Positions 9,077 to 16,839 are shown, numbered from the stretch's first letter. The stretch is DNA of 64,000 nucleotides from JAKFWI01 sp031399165 (GCA_031399165.1 JANNOO010000005.1:62001-126000); one strand, 5' to 3'. Notes: generated from the letters alone by a model not told the origin. Numbers and translations: made by a program.

Positions 9077-9397
9077 TCAGCTTTCAATCGGCTTGATCCG
9101 GTTGAGCGCGAGGGCCGTTCCTAGGCGATGGCGAAACATAGCCTGCTCTTCCTCGGTCCATTGCTTGAAACATACGAAGCGCGCCCACGGCCGCCACGGC
9201 CACGACAGCAGGCGCTCGCGCCACGTCCGCTTTCTGATGTGCGCGGCGAGGTCGCGCCGGATATCGTCGCAAGGGATGTATCGAAGGTAAGGGCTCGGCG
9301 GGCCAGCCATGGCCTTCGCCCACTCGGCCTCAAACTCTTCGATCTTTTCCGGATCAATGAAGATGTGCGGTAGGATGACGGGTTTGTTTGTGCTCAT
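9077..9397 (-). CDS. Small hypothetical phage protein
   Basis: 106 residues from ATG 9397. It begins with a hydrophobic stretch (KPVILPHIFIDPEKIEEF) and has a Trp-rich basic middle (KRTWRERLLSWPWRPWARF). It continues the run of leftward genes. No family recognised. Confidence 0.65.
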   Translation of the reverse strand: MSTNKPVILPHIFIDPEKIEEFEAEWAKAMAGPPSPYLRYIPCDDIRRDLAAHIRKRTWRERLLSWPWRPWARFVCFKQWTEEEQAMFRHRLGTALALNRIKPIES

Positions 9398-9450
9398 GCT
9401 TTCAGGAGAACGAGCGTCCTGGTTTATGGAAGGTAAATTCAGTCTGCGAA

Positions 9451-9753
9451 TTACGGGCGCCAATCTTCGGGCGGACGATAGCGGCTGCGGCGGCGCTTGG
9501 GTTCATCGAAGGAATCTTCGTCGTAGCCGGGGCCGCGGCCAAGCAAACTATCCATGTCGCGGCGCATGGCGCGTAATTCGGAGACGCAGCGCTCAACCAG
9601 CAATTCGAGATCGCCATGATCTTTCACATCGCGCTTAACATCGCGCATCTCACGCTCGATGGTTCCGATCCGGGATGAGAGGTTTCCCCAGAGCGCGCCA
9701 GCCGTCAAAAGGTTGAGCGCGATGGCGATCAGCATTTCTGGCGGAAACGTCAC
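9451..9753 (-). CDS. Membrane-anchored coiled-coil protein (possible holin/spanin-like)
   Basis: 100 residues from a GTG start at 9753. An N-terminal membrane helix (PPEMLIAIALNLLTAGALWG) is followed by a charged coiled coil (IGTIEREMRDVKRDVKDHG and onward to residue 70) and a basic, disordered C-terminus. This topology recurs in phage genomes near lysis or head genes, but the function is unsettled. It lies 54 bp downstream of the next gene's start region with no obvious terminator. Confidence 0.65.
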   Translation of the reverse strand: MTFPPEMLIAIALNLLTAGALWGNLSSRIGTIEREMRDVKRDVKDHGDLELLVERCVSELRAMRRDMDSLLGRGPGYDEDSFDEPKRRRSRYRPPEDWRP

Positions 9754-9832
9754 TAGCCCTTGTCCCCTAGCTTACTAGAACGCACAGCTTATGGGGTTGA
9801 GTATGGAAGACGGCTTGGAGGTTCGCGAAGGC

Positions 9833-9851
9833 GGGCCGCGTTCTGCGGCCC
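9833..9851. repeat. Perfect 7-bp stem hairpin in the gap after the 9860-10297 gene
   Basis: GGGCCGC, a five-base loop and GCGGCCC form a strong hairpin in the 106-bp gap 9754-9859. Neither side has a long T run (the plus side has TGTTTCG), so it is at best a weak terminator; it may be an mRNA-processing or stabilising element in the leftward operon. The rest of the gap shows nothing recognisable. Confidence 0.5.
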
Positions 9852-9859
9852 TGTTTCGA

Positions 9860-10297
9860 TTACTCGCCCTTGGCGCGCAGGCGCGGCAGTTCGCCGGTGT
9901 GGCCGTTTTCCTGCACTGGCAAAACAGCCTCAAGACTACCGTACAGTTTCAGGCTTTCGCGAATAGAGGCGACCTTAGCCTCGGCGTCGGCCATATCGAT
10001 AGCGAAGAAGTCGAGACCCCATGTGCTTTCGCCGTGCCGGTATTCAGCGCAGAACATTTGGCGTGCGTCCCGCGCGTCTGGGGCCGCTTCCGGGATGATC
10101 TCTACCTTCGCGTCCGGGCACGCTGCGCCAAGTGCTTGAGCGATCTGATTGGCTGTCGTGCGGTTACGCGCTTCAACGTATTCGCCGCTGCCGCCAGAGG
10201 CGCGTCCGTTGCCTTCGTCGCGATGGCTGTAGTGTGTCACGGCGAAACGCGTGACCGGGCGCACGCGGAATTCATGGCTGTATGTGGGATCAAACAT
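9860..10297 (-). CDS. Hypothetical phage protein
   Basis: 145 residues. The ATG at 10297 is preceded by GGAG at 7-nt spacing and is preferred to the ATG two codons earlier. The sequence is a mixed alpha/beta soluble protein (FRVRPVTRFAVTHYSHRDEG and so on) with no recognised family. The 96-bp gap upstream holds a GTCGC/GCGAC inverted repeat at 10334-10351 and an AT-rich TAAATA box, a weak candidate for an internal promoter driving the late genes. Confidence 0.7.
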   Translation of the reverse strand: MFDPTYSHEFRVRPVTRFAVTHYSHRDEGNGRASGGSGEYVEARNRTTANQIAQALGAACPDAKVEIIPEAAPDARDARQMFCAEYRHGESTWGLDFFAIDMADAEAKVASIRESLKLYGSLEAVLPVQENGHTGELPRLRAKGE

Positions 10298-10393
10298 TTT
10301 CATTCTCCTCGACGGCCTCAGCCGCCTATTTACGTCGCGAGAAATTGCGACAATCAAAGTCTATGGGGGATGGGACGGAAGAGGGGTTGCGGG

Positions 10394-10861
10394 TTAGGCT
10401 CTAGCCTTGAGCGCGGCATCCTTGGCAGCGTTCAATTGCTTCATCGCATCTTCGGAGCCGCCAGCGTCCGGATGGGCGGTTCGCGAGAGGGCGCGGTAAG
10501 ACGCCTCGATCACTTCGCGCGGGGCGTCTGGCGCGACATGTAGCACGCGAGTCCAGTGGTTGGCCGGAGCGGACCAGTTTGTCTGACGGAGTTTGCTTTG
10601 AAGATCGGCGTTGATGCAGCGAACCATGTTGATCTCGGCGCGCGCTGTCGCGAGTTCCCCGCGCAGCCTCTCAATGACATCACCGAAGCTAGGTCCGGAT
10701 TGTCCGATCGTGCCCCTTGCGCTTTGCTGGCCCGCCTGCCCGAATGGATTCGGTCCCGGCATGAACATGCGGTTCTGAAAGTCGTTGAACTTTTGCGCAG
10801 CTTCGCGCTCCGCAGATTGCCGACTCTTGAATTCCTCGAACTGATCCGGTCGGCGAGCCAC
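10394..10861 (-). CDS. Phage-encoded J-domain protein (DnaJ-like co-chaperone)
   Basis: 155 residues. The C-terminal 50 residues form a J domain: HWTRVLHVAPDAPREVIEAS (helices I-II), YRALSRTAHPDAGGSED with the invariant HPD, then a third helix. The N-terminal part is charged and Gln-rich with a helix (about residues 60-90, LRGELATARAEINMVRC). J domains stimulate Hsp70 (DnaK). Its place next to the replication genes suggests recruitment of host DnaK to remodel replication complexes, or help in capsid folding (both inference). Confidence 0.8.
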   Translation of the reverse strand: MARRPDQFEEFKSRQSAEREAAQKFNDFQNRMFMPGPNPFGQAGQQSARGTIGQSGPSFGDVIERLRGELATARAEINMVRCINADLQSKLRQTNWSAPANHWTRVLHVAPDAPREVIEASYRALSRTAHPDAGGSEDAMKQLNAAKDAALKARA

Positions 10862-10865
10862 TTAT

Positions 10866-11054
10866 TCACCCCCTCCCCTGTAGCTTCTTCCTAAGCTCAG
10901 GACATTCCTTAAGCGCTCGCTCGGTTTGTTCGGCGATAAGTTCGTCAGCGGTTTTGCTGCTATGAACGTCGATCGCATCCGCCATCATTTGCAGAGAGCG
11001 GGCGAAGCATTCGTTCGCGGGAAGGAACGGGTATGCGGTGGGCTTGGGCCTCAC
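10866..11054 (-). CDS. Small hypothetical phage protein
   Basis: 62 residues. Its start overlaps the stop of the replication-initiator-like gene (ATGA) and its end lies 4 bp before the J-domain gene, so translation is coupled to both. It is helical and charged, with KTADELIAEQTERALKECPE in the middle. No family recognised. Confidence 0.65.
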   Translation of the reverse strand: MRPKPTAYPFLPANECFARSLQMMADAIDVHSSKTADELIAEQTERALKECPELRKKLQGRG

Positions 11055-12052
11055 GCGGCGCTCCGGTGTTCGATTTCACGGCGCGCCTGATGATAGATCG
11101 GCAATTCCGGATCAAGCCATGTCTCGCGCCATGACCCGGTGTAGCTTACGCGTTTGATGGCCATGTCGAGCGTGATTTCGCTTTCTGGCGTCACGGTCGC
11201 GCGCTTGCGGCGATCTTGGATTAGTTCTTCCAGCCTTCCGCTTTCGATGATCGACACAACGCGCCCTGCGTACTTGCCGCCATCCTTGCGCTTCATGCCG
11301 CGATAGTGCGCTAGCGCCGCTTCAAGCACGTCGGCTTCGCCGAATTCGCGGATCACCGGCGCCAAGGCGGTGTGCGTGGACTTCGGCGTGACGAAGCCGC
11401 GCACGTCATCGTGCAGCAATCCGGATTCGATGATGGCCTGGTACACGCGCTTCGCAGCAGCGACCTCAGGCGCGACGGTGGCTTTCGGCTTCGGGGCTGG
11501 AGGCGTTGCGAGCGGTAGCCGCACAGCCCTGCCCCGTGTCGCCGTTTCGTTGATCGCGCGCGCGCCTTCCGAACGAAGTGAGGAAGTATCGTTCTTATGG
11601 GGTCGTTCCTCTATATGGTTGTCGGCGTGTGCCGACATCGGCCCCTTGTCCCCGCCGACGTCGGCGAGCGCCGTTGTCGGCGTGACCCGTTGTCGGGTTT
11701 TGCCGACGTCGGCTTTTTTTGCATCGGCTTCGCTTTGTTCTTGCGGCGGTTTTTCCTCATCGTCTCGCGGGAATGACGTCACCACTTGATAGTCGAGCCC
11801 GCACTTGCCGCGACCGGCCGCCGTGCGCGCATGAGTGGCGACGTAGCCCTTGGCGACCAGCTTCTTGATCGTCGCAGAAATGGTCTGGCGGGTCACGCCA
11901 AGGCGCGTGGCGAGCGTCGTTTGCGCCGGGTGACACCAGCCCTCTTGGTCGGCGTAGGTGCCGAGCGCAGCAAGAACGCGAACCTCTGTTCCCGTTAGAT
12001 CAAGGTCAAAAACGGCGCGCGCCGCGAAGATCGAATACCGAGGCCCGCTCAT
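11051..12052 (-). CDS. Replication initiator-like protein with N-terminal winged helix-turn-helix
   Basis: 333 residues. Residues 18-75 are a typical winged helix (GTEVRVLAALGTYAD, then ATRLGVTRQTISATIKKLV). A long Lys/Glu/Pro-rich disordered linker and a C-terminal helical region follow. The gene overlaps the DnaB helicase gene by 4 bp. That pairing is the O-P or DnaD/gp18-like arrangement of phage replication modules: an origin-binding initiator beside a helicase. The AT-rich linker-coding region may also hold the origin, but no clear iterons were seen. Confidence 0.75.
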   Translation of the reverse strand: MSGPRYSIFAARAVFDLDLTGTEVRVLAALGTYADQEGWCHPAQTTLATRLGVTRQTISATIKKLVAKGYVATHARTAAGRGKCGLDYQVVTSFPRDDEEKPPQEQSEADAKKADVGKTRQRVTPTTALADVGGDKGPMSAHADNHIEERPHKNDTSSLRSEGARAINETATRGRAVRLPLATPPAPKPKATVAPEVAAAKRVYQAIIESGLLHDDVRGFVTPKSTHTALAPVIREFGEADVLEAALAHYRGMKRKDGGKYAGRVVSIIESGRLEELIQDRRKRATVTPESEITLDMAIKRVSYTGSWRETWLDPELPIYHQARREIEHRSAA

Positions 12053-13491
12053 GCGCTAGCCCCCGCTCTGGTGCGGCGGCGTATCTGCAAAGTGTCATCG
12101 TCAGTGATTGTATCGAAGGCGAGATTCACCTTCAGATGATCAGTCCCTTCCGCGCCCTGCCGGGCTTTGAGGGTGATGGCTTCGAGCTTGGGGCGCAGGC
12201 GTTCGATTTTATCCTCCAACTCGAAAAGTTCGTGATCGGGAAATTCGTAAGGCGACAATCCCTGCTTGGCCTGAAGCTCGATTTCGAGTTCACGCGCGGG
12301 ACGGTAGATGCCGAGGATAATATCGGCGTCGTGTTCGATGCTGGCGCTCTCGCGCATGTCGGAGCGTTGGGGTCTGCGATCATTGCGCTTGCCGACTTCG
12401 CGGTTGATCTGGGCGAGCGCAACGACAACAACGCCCAAGCGCCGGGCCATGTCTTTGAGGCCGAACGAGAGTTCGGCGATCTGCAAATGGCGCTCGCGTT
12501 GACCGCCGGCGGCGCGCATCAAATGCAGGTAATCGACAATGACAAAATCCAAGCCGCCCAAGGCTTTGCGCGATTGGCGCACGGCCCCTTCAAGTTCGGC
12601 GATTGTCTGCGGCGGGGCTACGTCAACGCGGAGCGTTGCATAGCGCAAATCCATGGCGTCCTGACAGGCGATGATCGTGGCGCGGTCTATATTCGCATCG
12701 ACATGGCGCAGGCGGTTGTATGGAAATGCCTCAATGGCGGGGTCTTCCAACGAGATAGCCGACCAGAACCGCGGAATGATCTGGCTGTCGCCCATCTCAT
12801 ACGAGGCGAAGTGACCCTTCTTGCCCATATAGGCCCAGCGGCGCGCCAGGTTCGTAGCCAGCGTGGTCTTTCCGCTCGCGGTCTCTCCGGCAATGATGAT
12901 CAATTCCCCCGGCTGGAAGGAGCCGTGGCGCTTGTCTAGGGCGGTGTACGTGGTGCGCAGGCCGATGCTCTGCCCTTCCGAGAGGGACTTGAGATAGCGG
13001 GCGCCGATTTCATTGATCGTGAGCGCCGTGGTCGCACCGCAGCCGGTGTCGATCGCGCGCATCGTGGCTTCGGCCTGCGTGACGATGGAGCAGACATTAT
13101 CCAGAGCGTCGGCGCTTGCGGCTTGCGCCTTGATCTCATCGGCCGCGCGCATGATTTCGCGCCGGGCGTGGTCAGTGGTGATGATCGCGGCGTATTCGCG
13201 GACGTGAGACGACAGCCGGGGCGCGTTTTCCACCAGTTTGAGAAGATACATCGCCCCGCCGATATCGGTCAGGGCCCCGGTCCCGGCGAAATAAGCCTTA
13301 ACCGTGGTGGCGTCGGCGGCGCGGTCAGCCTGGATCAGCTTCTTGCAGACCTCGAAGATGCGCCCGTTGACCGGATCGTAGAAATGCTCTGGCTTGAGGC
13401 ATCCACAATCCAGCTTCAGGTTCTCATTGTCGCGGAGGATCGCGCCAAGCAGGCCGGTCTCGGCGTCGAGATTAAACGGCAAGGCGCTCAT
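12049..13491 (-). CDS. Replicative DNA helicase, DnaB family
   Basis: 480 residues, near the usual 470. The N-terminal helical domain (ETGLLGAILRDNEN, then EHFYDPVNGRIFEVC) is followed by the RecA-like motor: Walker A GETASGKTTLA near residue 200, Walker B LDFVIVDYLHLM near residue 318, and the GQRERHLQIAELSFGLKDMA and ALAQINREV motifs. It unwinds phage DNA at the fork as a hexamer. It overlaps both flanking genes by 4 bp. Confidence 0.93.
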   Translation of the reverse strand: MSALPFNLDAETGLLGAILRDNENLKLDCGCLKPEHFYDPVNGRIFEVCKKLIQADRAADATTVKAYFAGTGALTDIGGAMYLLKLVENAPRLSSHVREYAAIITTDHARREIMRAADEIKAQAASADALDNVCSIVTQAEATMRAIDTGCGATTALTINEIGARYLKSLSEGQSIGLRTTYTALDKRHGSFQPGELIIIAGETASGKTTLATNLARRWAYMGKKGHFASYEMGDSQIIPRFWSAISLEDPAIEAFPYNRLRHVDANIDRATIIACQDAMDLRYATLRVDVAPPQTIAELEGAVRQSRKALGGLDFVIVDYLHLMRAAGGQRERHLQIAELSFGLKDMARRLGVVVVALAQINREVGKRNDRRPQRSDMRESASIEHDADIILGIYRPARELEIELQAKQGLSPYEFPDHELFELEDKIERLRPKLEAITLKARQGAEGTDHLKVNLAFDTITDDDTLQIRRRTRAGASA

Positions 13492-13664
13492 ACCCGCCCC
13501 CGCGATCCCGGCGGGCGAAGACGAACAGCAATATTTATTGAACCACGCTTTGTTGCGTGAGCGAGAAGCGCGCGGATTGCTGCGTCTTCGGATAGAAGGT
13601 CGTTTTCGGGTTGACTTTTAGGGCTCTTGCCCGCGCGAGTCTGAACGCTTATAGTGTGTGTCAT
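13488..13664 (-). CDS. Small hypothetical phage protein upstream of the helicase gene
   Basis: 58 residues from ATG 13664, with GAGG at 13672-13675 as ribosome binding site; it overlaps the helicase start by 4 bp. The same frame is open to 13793, but that extension would read through a strong hairpin/terminator sequence and overlap the next gene, so the short form is preferred. The sequence is basic and Ser-rich, with an acidic helix (LLSEDAAIRALLAHA). The start codon lies opposite the predicted start of an antisense RNA on the other strand. Confidence 0.6.
   Translation of the reverse strand: MTHTISVQTRAGKSPKSQPENDLLSEDAAIRALLAHATKRGSINIAVRLRPPGSRGRV
13627..13655 (+). promoter_or_regulatory. 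Predicted sigma70-type promoter on the strand opposite the leftward operon
   Basis: TTGCCC at 13627-13632 (four of six consensus bases) and TATAGT at 13650-13655 (five of six) are separated by exactly 17 bp. A start point near 13662 is expected. It drives rightward, against the surrounding genes, and is followed about 45 bp later by an intrinsic terminator. Confidence 0.5.
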
Positions 13665-13745
13665 TGAACTTGCCTCGTGGTCTTCAAGGGATTTAGGTGA
13701 GTTCTGGGGCTTGAGCGTTTGCAGCGCTCGGCCCCTTTTCTTTTT
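13662..13745 (+). ncRNA. Predicted ~84-nt antisense RNA (oop-like)
   Basis: This is the interval between the predicted rightward promoter (13627-13655) and the end of the T tract of a rightward terminator (13706-13745). The RNA would be complementary to the ribosome binding site and leader of the small gene at 13488-13664, and hence could affect expression of the helicase-initiator module downstream. Position and size recall the 77-nt oop RNA of lambda near its replication genes. No coding potential was found on this strand here. Prediction only. Confidence 0.4.
13706..13745 (+). terminator. Intrinsic terminator facing rightward
   Basis: GGGGC (13706-13710) pairs with GCCCC (13731-13735), and inside it GAGCG (13713-13717) pairs with CGCTC (13725-13729). 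The stem is followed at once by TTTTCTTTTT. The T tract is only on the plus strand, so it acts on rightward transcripts, although all genes here run leftward. Confidence 0.65.
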
Positions 13746-13749
13746 CAGG

Positions 13750-13995
13750 TCAGCTTGTGTCTGGGTTTTGCGCGCGGGCTTTGTCATGGACATGAGAAGG
13801 TGATCTTGCGGGCGGAAGAACGCTTGCTGGCTTCACGACACTTGCGTGAACAACAGATTGCGCATCGGCGTTGTCCGCGCCGCTAGCGCTGCGATTTACC
13901 GCACAAATATAGTCGGCGTTATCTTGCCCATACTCTCGCGCCGCGTAGAGCGAGCGTGCGAGCCATCCGGGAGATATTTTCCAGAGACAACTCAT
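13750..13995 (-). CDS. Small hypothetical phage protein
   Basis: 81 residues. Its ATG overlaps the upstream stop (ATGA at 13992-13995). The N-terminus has aromatic and basic residues (SCLWKISPGWLARSLYAARE); the C-terminal half is low complexity. No family recognised. Confidence 0.55.
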   Translation of the reverse strand: MSCLWKISPGWLARSLYAAREYGQDNADYICAVNRSASGADNADAQSVVHASVVKPASVLPPARSPSHVHDKARAQNPDTS

Positions 13996-14258
13996 GGCCG
14001 CTCACCTTCGGGATAAGCGCCGAGATATTGCGAGGAAAGGTAAGCGCCAGACTTCACTTCGAGTGCGGCTTGCGTCTCTGCCGAATCCTTGGACGGCCAA
14101 ATGCGGCAGCCGTGATAAGGGCCGCGATAAACCCACTCAAATGTCCTACACACATCGCAGTAGGCGAGCGTTTTAGGCCCGTCATTGAGGTGCCAGTTCC
14201 GCCACCGCGTCGGCGGCTTCGTGATCGGCTTTTCTTCGGGAGCGGTTTCCGTACTCAC
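13992..14258 (-). CDS. Small phage protein with a CxxC site
   Basis: 88 residues. The middle contains YCDVCRTFEWVYRGPYHGC, a CxxC followed by a third cysteine, suggesting a small zinc-binding or knuckle-like fold. The N-terminus is Pro/Lys-rich. It overlaps both neighbours by 4 bp. Function unknown. Confidence 0.65.
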   Translation of the reverse strand: MSTETAPEEKPITKPPTRWRNWHLNDGPKTLAYCDVCRTFEWVYRGPYHGCRIWPSKDSAETQAALEVKSGAYLSSQYLGAYPEGERP

Positions 14259-14491
14259 GCCCGCGCCCTCCCCAGCCGATCCATCTCCGCACGATCAGCT
14301 TTTGCTTTTGCGACGCGTGCTTCGTGTGGATTTATTGAAGGAGCCGTTGAACGAATGGGTTTGTTCGTCGCCTTTGCTCTTTTCATTGAATGAGGATCGA
14401 AACAATTTACACCGCGCTCAGCGCCGCAGACGGGGCAAGGAACGGAGGTGGCGTGAACTTCTGCAACGGAATATCGAGGGGCCATGGTCAT
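14255..14491 (-). CDS. Small zinc-ribbon-like phage protein
   Basis: 78 residues. VPCPVCGAERGVNCFDPHSM provides CPxCGA and a downstream Cys and His, a pattern common in short phage and actinobacterial zinc-ribbon proteins. The C-terminus is a charged helix. It overlaps the methyltransferase stop by 4 bp. Confidence 0.65.
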   Translation of the reverse strand: MTMAPRYSVAEVHATSVPCPVCGAERGVNCFDPHSMKRAKATNKPIRSTAPSINPHEARVAKAKADRAEMDRLGRARA

Positions 14492-15846
14492 GCGGGCTCC
14501 GCTGAAAAGAGATCGGCGGGCTGCGATGTTTCATCCGCGCTAAACAGTGGCAGATCCTCGCCCTTCACATGCGCGAGGCGATATTCGATGTCCTTGATGT
14601 ATTCAGCTTCCCGCTCGATCAGGATGCAATCAAAGCCTTCGCGTAAGCAGGCCATGCCGGTTGTTCCAGAGCCAGCAAATGGATCGAGGCATACGCCGCC
14701 GGGCGGCGTGATGAGCTTTACCAGCCAGGCCATCACATCGACCGGCTTAACCGTTGGATGCTTGGATTTGAGGCGATCGTCTGCGTCGGCTTTGGCCGAA
14801 TAAAAGAAGCGCGCTGCAGAACCGGAGTCGCCGCGCGGCTCAGCGGTAGCGCGATCGTTGTAGAGGCCGAGCACGTTTCGCGTCTTGCTGCTTGGTTCTT
14901 TGCCGGTGACGGCGCCAGCCTGCCCATTGCTTTGAGGAAAAGTCTCAAGCACTTCCTCGCTTCCGTCATGGATAAGGTTGGCAGGCCAACGGCCCGGCTT
15001 CATCTCGCCGTGGTATTCGACGCCGCCTTCTTCGGGGCGCCAATTGCCACCCGTCTTGCCGAGCGTCGCGCCCGGCTTCAGGCGCTTTACGGTGTAGGCG
15101 CCGCCTTGCGCGTCCTCCCCGTGTATCCTGCACGCATCGATGTTCAGCGCGCCGGTTCCATGTTCGAGAACGTTGGCTGCAATCGTTCCGATAAGTGACT
15201 TGCGCGCGAGAACGATAGGCTCCCATGCGGGCTTAAGCGCGGTGCCCCAGCCCTGCCATTGGGAGGCGTCTGGCGTGGCGGGGGCGGTGACGCTGGCATC
15301 GGCATTGAGGCGATAAGCCTTGTCGCCGCTTTGCCCCGGCGCGGACGGTCGCGCCGCACTGCGAACGCCAGCCACCACCACTTCACGCTCTGCCCACGCC
15401 GCCCGATCAATCGCCTTGCTGACATCATGCGATTTCGGAAAGCCCGAGCCGTAAGCCCAAGCGAGCTGATCGCGGATTTCAAACCCTGCGTCTTCGATTG
15501 CACAAGCCAGCCGATGATAAGTGCGCGTCCCTGAGAACGCGATGAGATGCGCGCCGGGCTTCATCACGCGTAGAACTTCTTCCCAAAACGCGGGGTCAAA
15601 CGCGGTGTCGCCGTTATCCCAAGCCTTGCCCATGAACCCGCGCGTTAGCCGCGCCAATTGGTCCGAGCCGTCGCGCGCGCGCTTCTCGTTCGTCCCTTCC
15701 CGCTCCATGCTGGTTTTGCCATAGCGCTTTACAATGGAGACCAGCGCATAAGGCGGATCACAGACCACGGAATCGATGCTGTGATCGGCCATATCGCGAA
15801 GCGCGATGCGGCTATCGGCGTGGATGATTTGAACCCCCACGCTCAC
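14488..15846 (-). CDS. DNA (N6-adenine) methyltransferase, beta-class
   Basis: 452 residues. Catalytic motif IV is near the N-terminus (SVVCDPPYALV, about residue 30), and the AdoMet-binding motif I is near the C-terminus (LDPFAGSGTTGMACL, about residue 395), the beta-class order. The long middle region is the likely target-recognition domain and includes a Gly/Trp-rich segment. HPTVKP before motif I is typical. There is no restriction endonuclease beside it, so it is an orphan enzyme that probably protects phage DNA or alters regulation; the target sequence is unknown. It is not a close CcrM match. Confidence 0.88.
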   Translation of the reverse strand: MSVGVQIIHADSRIALRDMADHSIDSVVCDPPYALVSIVKRYGKTSMEREGTNEKRARDGSDQLARLTRGFMGKAWDNGDTAFDPAFWEEVLRVMKPGAHLIAFSGTRTYHRLACAIEDAGFEIRDQLAWAYGSGFPKSHDVSKAIDRAAWAEREVVVAGVRSAARPSAPGQSGDKAYRLNADASVTAPATPDASQWQGWGTALKPAWEPIVLARKSLIGTIAANVLEHGTGALNIDACRIHGEDAQGGAYTVKRLKPGATLGKTGGNWRPEEGGVEYHGEMKPGRWPANLIHDGSEEVLETFPQSNGQAGAVTGKEPSSKTRNVLGLYNDRATAEPRGDSGSAARFFYSAKADADDRLKSKHPTVKPVDVMAWLVKLITPPGGVCLDPFAGSGTTGMACLREGFDCILIEREAEYIKDIEYRLAHVKGEDLPLFSADETSQPADLFSAEPA

Positions 15847-16058
15847 ACGCCCCCCATCTTCTTCGCATGCAATCCCGCTTCAAAAGCAGCGCCTGATGCA
15901 ATCGCAAAGATAATTCCCAAAGGCCAAGCGCTCAGAAGCCACAATGCTCCAAGAGCTAGAACAGCAAGGCCAAACGAATAGGCATACCAGAACACACATC
16001 TTGCAATGTGGATTGAGCCCCATAGGAGGGCTTCGTTTTTGGACATGAATCTGCTCAT
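15843..16058 (-). CDS. Small membrane protein with two predicted helices
   Basis: 71 residues. Two hydrophobic segments (about residues 12-42 and 44-62, e.g. FGLAVLALGALWLLSAW and GIIFAIASGAAFEAG) form a hairpin; the C-terminus is KKMGGV. It overlaps the methyltransferase start and the next gene by 4 bp each. Function unknown; superinfection exclusion is one possibility but is unsupported. Confidence 0.65.
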   Translation of the reverse strand: MSRFMSKNEALLWGSIHIARCVFWYAYSFGLAVLALGALWLLSAWPLGIIFAIASGAAFEAGLHAKKMGGV

Positions 16059-16255
16059 GCTGCTTCCGCCGTTTCAGTTGCGCGCATTGCTTCAAGGCTC
16101 TGTATCTTCGCGTCCTGAATCCGCATCGTGCGCAGGCATTTGAACATCAAGGCGCCCAGAACTTTAGGATCGCCGGCAAAGCCGTTTGATGCAGCCTTGG
16201 CCCAGCTTGCTATCTCAGCGCGTTCGGCTGGCGTCATGGGGATGTAGAGGCTCAT
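16055..16255 (-). CDS. Small hypothetical phage protein
   Basis: 66 residues, helical: MSLYIPMTPAERAEIASWAK at the start, a central KVLGALMFKCLRTMRIQ segment and an acidic C-terminus. It overlaps both neighbours by 4 bp. No family recognised. Confidence 0.65.
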   Translation of the reverse strand: MSLYIPMTPAERAEIASWAKAASNGFAGDPKVLGALMFKCLRTMRIQDAKIQSLEAMRATETAEAA

Positions 16256-16839
16256 GACATTTCCCCGCAGCCACGGCCGATTTGTCCCTTGTCAGCGGGC
16301 GCCGTGAAATCTTTCCAGTGACGCCAGCCTTGCGGACAGGCGAAGCCCCATTGCCGATAGCGCGGACCAGTGATGAACAGCGACCACGCGGGCCTGCCCT
16401 CTTCCACTTCCAGCCGATGCAGGGACGTACCGAGGCGAAAGACGATCGAGCCCGGCTTGCGATTGTAAATCGCCTTCGGCGTGAACTCGCGATAGCCGCC
16501 CGCAAGCAGGATCGACACGTTGATCCAAGGGTGATCGTGTTTTGCCCGGTCGTCATCGCTGCGAATGATCTTGTGCAGATAGACGTTGAAGATCGGATTG
16601 CGCGGGATGATCCACCAGCGCAGCAGATACGGATTGTCGCTTGAGCCAATCACGAAATCCGGCTTGCGCGCGAACAGCCGCACATACCAGGGCCGCTTCG
16701 GTTGCGGATAAGCCTTGTCCAAAAGCGCATGCATTACATCTAGCGGGACACGCTCAACGTATTCGCATCTGATCATGCGCTTATGCGCGATCTCTTCGCG
16801 GTATTTTTCGACGGTGGCGAGGTTGAGGGATTGGGTCAT
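16252..16839 (-). CDS. Cupin-like phage protein
   Basis: 195 residues. The middle has the pattern of a known phage/plasmid family with a predicted cupin barrel: LLRWWIIPRNPIFNVYLHKI, then HDHPWINVSILLAGGYREF, then SLHRLEVEEGRPAWSLFITG. Conserved histidines (HDHPW and SLHRLE) could bind a metal. The substrate is unknown. It is part of the leftward accessory block and overlaps its neighbours by 4 bp and 1 bp. Confidence 0.7.
   Translation of the reverse strand: MTQSLNLATVEKYREEIAHKRMIRCEYVERVPLDVMHALLDKAYPQPKRPWYVRLFARKPDFVIGSSDNPYLLRWWIIPRNPIFNVYLHKIIRSDDDRAKHDHPWINVSILLAGGYREFTPKAIYNRKPGSIVFRLGTSLHRLEVEEGRPAWSLFITGPRYRQWGFACPQGWRHWKDFTAPADKGQIGRGCGEMS

Noticed and set aside
13706..13745. Hairpin as a terminator of the leftward operon
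   Set aside because: The T tract is only on the plus strand; the leftward transcript has an A-rich side before the stem and no U run after it.
13665..13793. N-terminal extension of the small gene upstream of dnaB
   Set aside because: The extension would be translated through a strong hairpin and overlaps the next gene; the ATG at 13664 has its own GAGG site.
14488..15846. Phage CcrM (GANTC) methyltransferase
   Set aside because: It is beta-class like CcrM but has a different, longer middle region and lacks the CcrM C-terminal domain pattern, so GANTC specificity cannot be claimed.
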